Assembly: GCA_937864035.1 (NCBI GenBank) | Contig: CALMIO010000001.1 | Span: 1 to 64,000 of the forward strand | Direction of reading: 5' to 3' | Length of the DNA stretch: 64,000 nt | Source of the DNA: an uncultured Pseudomonadota bacterium | GTDB lineage: Bacteria; Bdellovibrionota_C; UBA2361; CALMIO01 | Shown: one piece after another, positions 59,743 through 64,000 of the stretch | Numbering within the stretch: position 1 is the first letter of the stretch | Layout of the letters: each line of letters opens with the position of its first letter | Notes under the pieces: generated by a model | Databases searched by the model: none | The model's input: the letters and a program-made list of their open reading frames with translations, nothing else | Told to the model about the DNA's origin: nothing | Translations under genes and position numbers: made by a program

Positions 59743-62700
59743 ATGGCGGTAAAAATAGCTCTTGATCAGGGAACCAGATCTAAGGAAACTTCACCGAACG
59801 TTAGTAATAATCAAGTTATCGAGGCACCTCGCGCTCTGAAACTTGACTTGCCCGATCCTTACGCGGGTTCAACTTCAGTTAGTCAGCTGAAGAAACTTGA
59901 TTTAACTCCTGCCGGATGTTTTCAGGCAGTAGTCCGCTCTTTAACTTCGCCAAACAGCTCTCCTGCCGCCGCGGTTAAGCAGACACAAGAGCTTCAGGAG
60001 TTTATGCGGGAATTTTGTCAGCTATTCAAGGGAAAGAAAAGCAAGCAGGAGGAATTAGAGGAGTTTTTGCGCTCTCATAACGTTTCGGCGGATGTCATTC
60101 AGTTTTTGAAAGATTTTAATCCCGACTTACCCCCTGATCCACATCAGCTTGATAAAACCTACAAGCAATTGCTGGCGATTGTTCGTGATGGACCGAATCG
60201 TGATCCCGATCGTGATTTGGCTCTTTTGATTCAATTGGCGAAAGACGATGGCTTGCTAAAAATAAAAATGGGTTCAATGGGGTATGATGGAGTGAAATTA
60301 ACTGACGAAGAGAGAAAAAAAGTTGATTTCATCAACCAGCAAATATCGGTCGCTTTTTCCGATCTTAAGTTGCGTTTTCAGGGAGTTTTGGAAAAAGATC
60401 CAAATCCTCCAAAAGAGACTTTGGATAAAATTTTTCAAGAGTGGCAAGCCGAGATGTCTCGCTCTTTTATAGCTGAGACCAATTTAGTGCTTGGGAAAAA
60501 GATTGCGGATGCGATTGTTCAGGAGTTAATTCAAAAAGCTGAGGGTGGAAGAGTCGACTTGATTAAGCAGGTCCAAGAGGAGTTAAAGCTGAAATCCGAA
60601 AAACGGTTGACTGAACAGAAGGAGCGAAAAAACCTTGAACTAAGCAGAGACAAGCTTAGAGAAGAAGATGTTGTTAATGAGGCTTATCGCTATATTACTG
60701 AGAGCCATCAATTAGCATACTTATCCCAATATGGCGTACAAATTAACAACCATGATCTTGCCAAGAAAGCTCAACAAGCTCGATTTGATCTTGAAGAGAA
60801 AAGAGGAGAATTTTTAAAACGTCCTGAAGTTCAGACCGTGATAAAAGATTTAGAAAAAAATTCTCAAGATCCTGATGTTAAAAATCTTTTGCGGCTTTAT
60901 CAAAATCCCCGCTTAGAAAAAGATTGGGGCAGTAAACCGACCCGTTCAAGTGAACAGCTGGAAGTTATGGCGGCTTCTTTAGCCGGACTCTCGCAAGGTT
61001 CTAACAAAGATCTGCCTGACGCTCTTTATGATTTAAAACTTCATCCGCTTGAAATTGAGGCGATTAAAGGGATTTACAAAGCTAAATTTAATCAAAGTAT
61101 TGAACAACTTTGCGCGAATAACCCTGAAGCATTAAAACGTTTCCAGATGCTTGAGCGGGGTGATCGTGTTGGATACTTAGCGCTGAGAATAGCAGAGGAA
61201 AAAGATGTTTTAACAGTAACTGCACTACTTAAAGAAGAATCTCCTGAGATAATAGCTGAAATTGAGAAAAAGCTTAGCAAGAAGATAACGGAGGTTTGCG
61301 GAGCTCCTGAGAAATCTGATGTATCAGCTTGGATAGAAGCTTTTAGGGCGGGGAATTTTGCGGTAACTGACGCGATCGAGCTTAAGGCTTTATCGAATTT
61401 AGATAATCTGCCTGACAACCAGAAAGCGCTTCGAGCCGGCGTGCTACTTGAGCGTCTGATGCATAGTGCTAAAGACGGCTCACTTGCTGAAATTAGTGCG
61501 GCTTTTAAAGAGCGGTATAATCTTAGTTTGGAAGAGGTTGCGCTTGCGACAGTTAAAAATGGTAAATTCTCGCCGAATGCTTCTAGCGAATTAATTAAGG
61601 CGCTTTTCCTTGGGGATCCCAAAAAAATCTTGATTGCTGAAGGAATGTTCCATCTTGGCGTGCTTGATGGAGCAGAACCTAACGCTCTTGCTTTAGCAAG
61701 TTGGAAAGCGAAAGCCTCGCCCAAGGAGGTTGAGGAGCTTTTAAAAAGAGCCGAAGAGTTTGTCGCCAAAAATCCGGCGCCTAACGATAAAATAGATGGA
61801 ATGACTCCTTTGCAAGCAAGGCTTGCCAAAAACTCTCGCGGCAATGACGCCCTGCACGCTAAGTTTTGTTTGCGTATCTTAAAAGAGGATGTAGCGCTCG
61901 AAAGGATTGTCGGGTATTGCAAGCTAAGAGAGACTAAGCTTAAAACTCGGGAGGATATTGAGCAAATTGTTAAAAAAGCTGACGAGAATCAAAAGCCACT
62001 TATAGAGATGTGCATAAGTTCATCAGTTGGAGAAATTAAGCGACTAAAAAAATCAATGTTCTTCCCGTTTGGCGAAGATAGTTCTTATTTTATTACCGAT
62101 CCTTATACAAGAGCAGATTTTTATCGGGCTCAACATAAATATCATCGTTCTTGGGGCGTCTATAACTCGTATAACAAGCAAAAAGAATATATCACTCAAG
62201 ATCTTGCTAAAGCAGAAAAAGCTTTTGATGCCGCATTATCAGCTCTAGTTGATGGGAAGGAAGATGCTTTTTCTCAAAATATGGAAGTTGCTCAAAGGCA
62301 ATATCAACTCGTGTTACACCGAACAGGTGAGTTGTCAAAAGCGTCCAAGATTTTGCTTGGCGATTTGAATGATAACGAAAAGCAGTTTGCTGAGAATGTT
62401 AAATCAATCGCAGAAACTCAAGAGTTAATTTTGAAGGGCGCGGCGACTGCTATCATAACGGTTTGCTCCGGTGGTATTGGCGGAGTTTTGTTGGGAGCCG
62501 GGGTAACTAATGGTGGAGATCTTGCGCTTGCTTATTATGATGGAAGCCTTACGGGAGAGAGAGCTTGGGATATAGCAAAAAACACAGCCCTTGATGTTGG
62601 GATTGGCGTTGGAACTTTGGGTCTTTCTAAAGCGTTTAATGCTCTTAGGGCGGCTCGCGGTTCAGCGAAATATGGCAAGCAAGGGGTGCGTAATGCTGAT

Positions 62701-64000
62701 CTTAAAGTTTGGACTGAAACCGCCCAAAAGGCTCCTAATAGAGCGATGACCACTCTAGCCAAAGACGTTACTACTGGAGAGGTTATAGCGCAACGAGCTC
62801 AGCAACTTGCAAATAAACTAACTAAAAGAGCTGGGGAGCTTACGACAGAAGTTTTAGAAAAAGAAAAAGCAAAAGCTTTTGGTGAATTACGTAAACTTTT
62901 TCCAAATGTTCCAAAAGATGCTCTAAACGAAATGTGGGAAGCTGGCTTGGAAAACGTTTTAAAGCCCGGGAAGTTTGCAAACAAATTATATACTCCAGCT
63001 ACCCAAGCTTGGGCTACTAAAGTGGCACAAGTTCAAGTTGGAGGAAAATTAATAGTACTTGAAGCGGGTAACGCGGTTTCTCAACTTGTGATGAATAATC
63101 CCTTATTACATGATGTTGCTAAGGGGATGGGGTTTTTTGTTAAACGAGTTTTCAAAGATAGGGCATTAGGTGGAGGATCAAATTGGTTCAAGCTAGCGGA
63201 GAAGTTATCGAGAAAGCCAAAAGAAGATCCACAAAACCCTTCTCCCAATGATCCAAGTCTAACTAAATCAGAAAGCTTAACAAATCAAACAAAAGTTACA
63301 GAAGAAAAGAGGGAAACTGATCCGAATCAGCAATCAACAAAAGCAAAAGAAGAAAAAAAAGTGGAATTGAATACGGCTCAGCTAGCTCAAGTTGGCACTG
63401 CGGCACTAGGAATTGGCACTCAAATATTTTCAACGATTTTGGAAAAGATCAAGCAACCAGACGAGGCGGGTGGTGGTGCTGCTCCAACCAAACCACCGGC
63501 TGGCCCTAATCCAGAAACTCCTCCGAATGGGCAATCGGGTGCTACTACTATCCCCAGAGGTGGTACTGCTTCAAACAGCCAACCAACCGGTGCTATACCA
63601 AGAGACCCTACTTCTTCACCCAAACCTGCTCTCAACCAGCAACAACCAAACAATCCAGCTCCCGATTTTGTGCCGGGATCTCATTCACCCAAGTTTGCTC
63701 ATAACCAGCAACACGATCAAAGACCAAAATCAAGAACCCCTTCTTTTACTCAATCTGAAAGCACTATATACGAACCGAAAATTACAGGCTTTGATGAATA
63801 CACAACCAGCTTCAAAAGAAGATCTAATACTCTGGGAGCCGATATTATTTTTAAAAATGGATTTGGCGGTGGTGGTGCTGATGGCCCCGGTATTTTTAGC
63901 GGTGGTAATGGCGCTCAAGGTGGTTTTGGAGGTTCTGTCGCTGGCGGCGCGCCAACGACAACAACTTCCACTACTACTACCGCGAAGACAAGTGGTGACA
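59743..64000 (+). CDS. Giant protein with annexin-like segments, 3' end outside
   Basis: An uninterrupted frame runs from ATG 59743 to the window edge (1419 codons so far, no stop). There is no signal peptide; the N-terminal third is helical. Two segments resemble annexin repeats, with the pattern LxxLxxLxxxExxAIxxxYxxxF-xxSIEQL: about residues 416-480 (LYDLKLHPLEIEAIKGIYKA) and about 570-640 (LAEISAAFKERYNLSLEEVA). Residues 902-935 form a Gly-rich hydrophobic stretch (VCSGGIGGVLLGAGVT). From about 1170 the sequence is Pro/Gln/Asn/Thr- and then Gly/Thr-rich. Bacterial annexin-like repeats are rare; the similarity is a visual pattern match. Confidence 0.7.
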   Translation, partial: MAVKIALDQGTRSKETSPNVSNNQVIEAPRALKLDLPDPYAGSTSVSQLKKLDLTPAGCFQAVVRSLTSPNSSPAAAVKQTQELQEFMREFCQLFKGKKSKQEELEEFLRSHNVSADVIQFLKDFNPDLPPDPHQLDKTYKQLLAIVRDGPNRDPDRDLALLIQLAKDDGLLKIKMGSMGYDGVKLTDEERKKVDFINQQISVAFSDLKLRFQGVLEKDPNPPKETLDKIFQEWQAEMSRSFIAETNLVLGKKIADAIVQELIQKAEGGRVDLIKQVQEELKLKSEKRLTEQKERKNLELSRDKLREEDVVNEAYRYITESHQLAYLSQYGVQINNHDLAKKAQQARFDLEEKRGEFLKRPEVQTVIKDLEKNSQDPDVKNLLRLYQNPRLEKDWGSKPTRSSEQLEVMAASLAGLSQGSNKDLPDALYDLKLHPLEIEAIKGIYKAKFNQSIEQLCANNPEALKRFQMLERGDRVGYLALRIAEEKDVLTVTALLKEESPEIIAEIEKKLSKKITEVCGAPEKSDVSAWIEAFRAGNFAVTDAIELKALSNLDNLPDNQKALRAGVLLERLMHSAKDGSLAEISAAFKERYNLSLEEVALATVKNGKFSPNASSELIKALFLGDPKKILIAEGMFHLGVLDGAEPNALALASWKAKASPKEVEELLKRAEEFVAKNPAPNDKIDGMTPLQARLAKNSRGNDALHAKFCLRILKEDVALERIVGYCKLRETKLKTREDIEQIVKKADENQKPLIEMCISSSVGEIKRLKKSMFFPFGEDSSYFITDPYTRADFYRAQHKYHRSWGVYNSYNKQKEYITQDLAKAEKAFDAALSALVDGKEDAFSQNMEVAQRQYQLVLHRTGELSKASKILLGDLNDNEKQFAENVKSIAETQELILKGAATAIITVCSGGIGGVLLGAGVTNGGDLALAYYDGSLTGERAWDIAKNTALDVGIGVGTLGLSKAFNALRAARGSAKYGKQGVRNADLKVWTETAQKAPNRAMTTLAKDVTTGEVIAQRAQQLANKLTKRAGELTTEVLEKEKAKAFGELRKLFPNVPKDALNEMWEAGLENVLKPGKFANKLYTPATQAWATKVAQVQVGGKLIVLEAGNAVSQLVMNNPLLHDVAKGMGFFVKRVFKDRALGGGSNWFKLAEKLSRKPKEDPQNPSPNDPSLTKSESLTNQTKVTEEKRETDPNQQSTKAKEEKKVELNTAQLAQVGTAALGIGTQIFSTILEKIKQPDEAGGGAAPTKPPAGPNPETPPNGQSGATTIPRGGTASNSQPTGAIPRDPTSSPKPALNQQQPNNPAPDFVPGSHSPKFAHNQQHDQRPKSRTPSFTQSESTIYEPKITGFDEYTTSFKRRSNTLGADIIFKNGFGGGGADGPGIFSGGNGAQGGFGGSVAGGAPTTTTSTTTTAKTSGD

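Noticed and set aside
61092..61922. 276-codon reverse-strand open frame
   Set aside because: It is Ser/Ala-rich and antisense to the continuous giant gene, which has normal codon use; no ribosome site or motif supports it.

Overview
The window looks like a chromosomal segment of an uncultivated Gram-negative, probably proteobacterium-related, bacterium of moderate GC content. The reasons are an outer-membrane barrel and lipoprotein with signal peptides, a GspK pseudopilin, a RegB/RegA redox two-component pair, YggX, TrhO, and an aerobic haem pathway that starts with 5-aminolevulinate synthase. That is the Shemin route, typical of Alphaproteobacteria and a few other lineages. I cannot place it more precisely from sequence alone.

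Layout. Positions 1-405 hold tandem REP-like units and one copy of a 225-bp repeat. A RhuM-Fic gene (496-1512) follows, with a truncated downstream gene and a tmRNA-like sequence whose 3' end is at 1879. From 1880 to about 11878 lies a roughly 10-kb integrated mobile element. It holds a tyrosine integrase, an ABC transporter with a double substrate-binding protein, three small genes, a HUH-type Rep-like protein, a conserved basic protein, a serine recombinase behind a palindrome-rich control region, and a PIN-like nuclease. The second 225-bp repeat copy begins at the right end of the element and supplies the leader of the next chromosomal gene (SDR39U1).

12126-23961 carries the SDR39U1 epimerase, photolyase, a three-gene secreted cluster faintly like conjugation TraU/TrbC proteins, rsmE, regB-regA, a His-rich lipoprotein, an outer-membrane barrel and a phosphoesterase. 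24073-31373 (minus strand) carries a PhoR/PhoB-like pair and a six-gene glycan or lipid-glycan operon. 31414-41520 mixes membrane proteins, an M23 peptidase, an ACT-domain protein, trmL and a ferredoxin reductase with a run of five orphan genes. 41744-49853 is a seven-gene haem operon (hemCD-hemB-hemA-hemH-hemF-hemE-hemY) that covers glycine plus succinyl-CoA to protohaem.

49892-64000 holds a Cas4-like nuclease split over two membrane-anchored reading frames, a predicted structured RNA of 6S size, an RGG-box protein with a duplicated domain, trhO, proC, yggX, thrS without a TGS domain, a Cys/Met gamma-family enzyme, an isolated gspK, and the first 1419 codons of a giant protein with annexin-like segments that runs off the window.

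The best candidates for something undescribed are the element with its Rep/PIN/resolvase set, the split membrane Cas4, the RGG two-repeat protein next to a possible small RNA, the secreted TraU-like trio, and the giant annexin-like protein.
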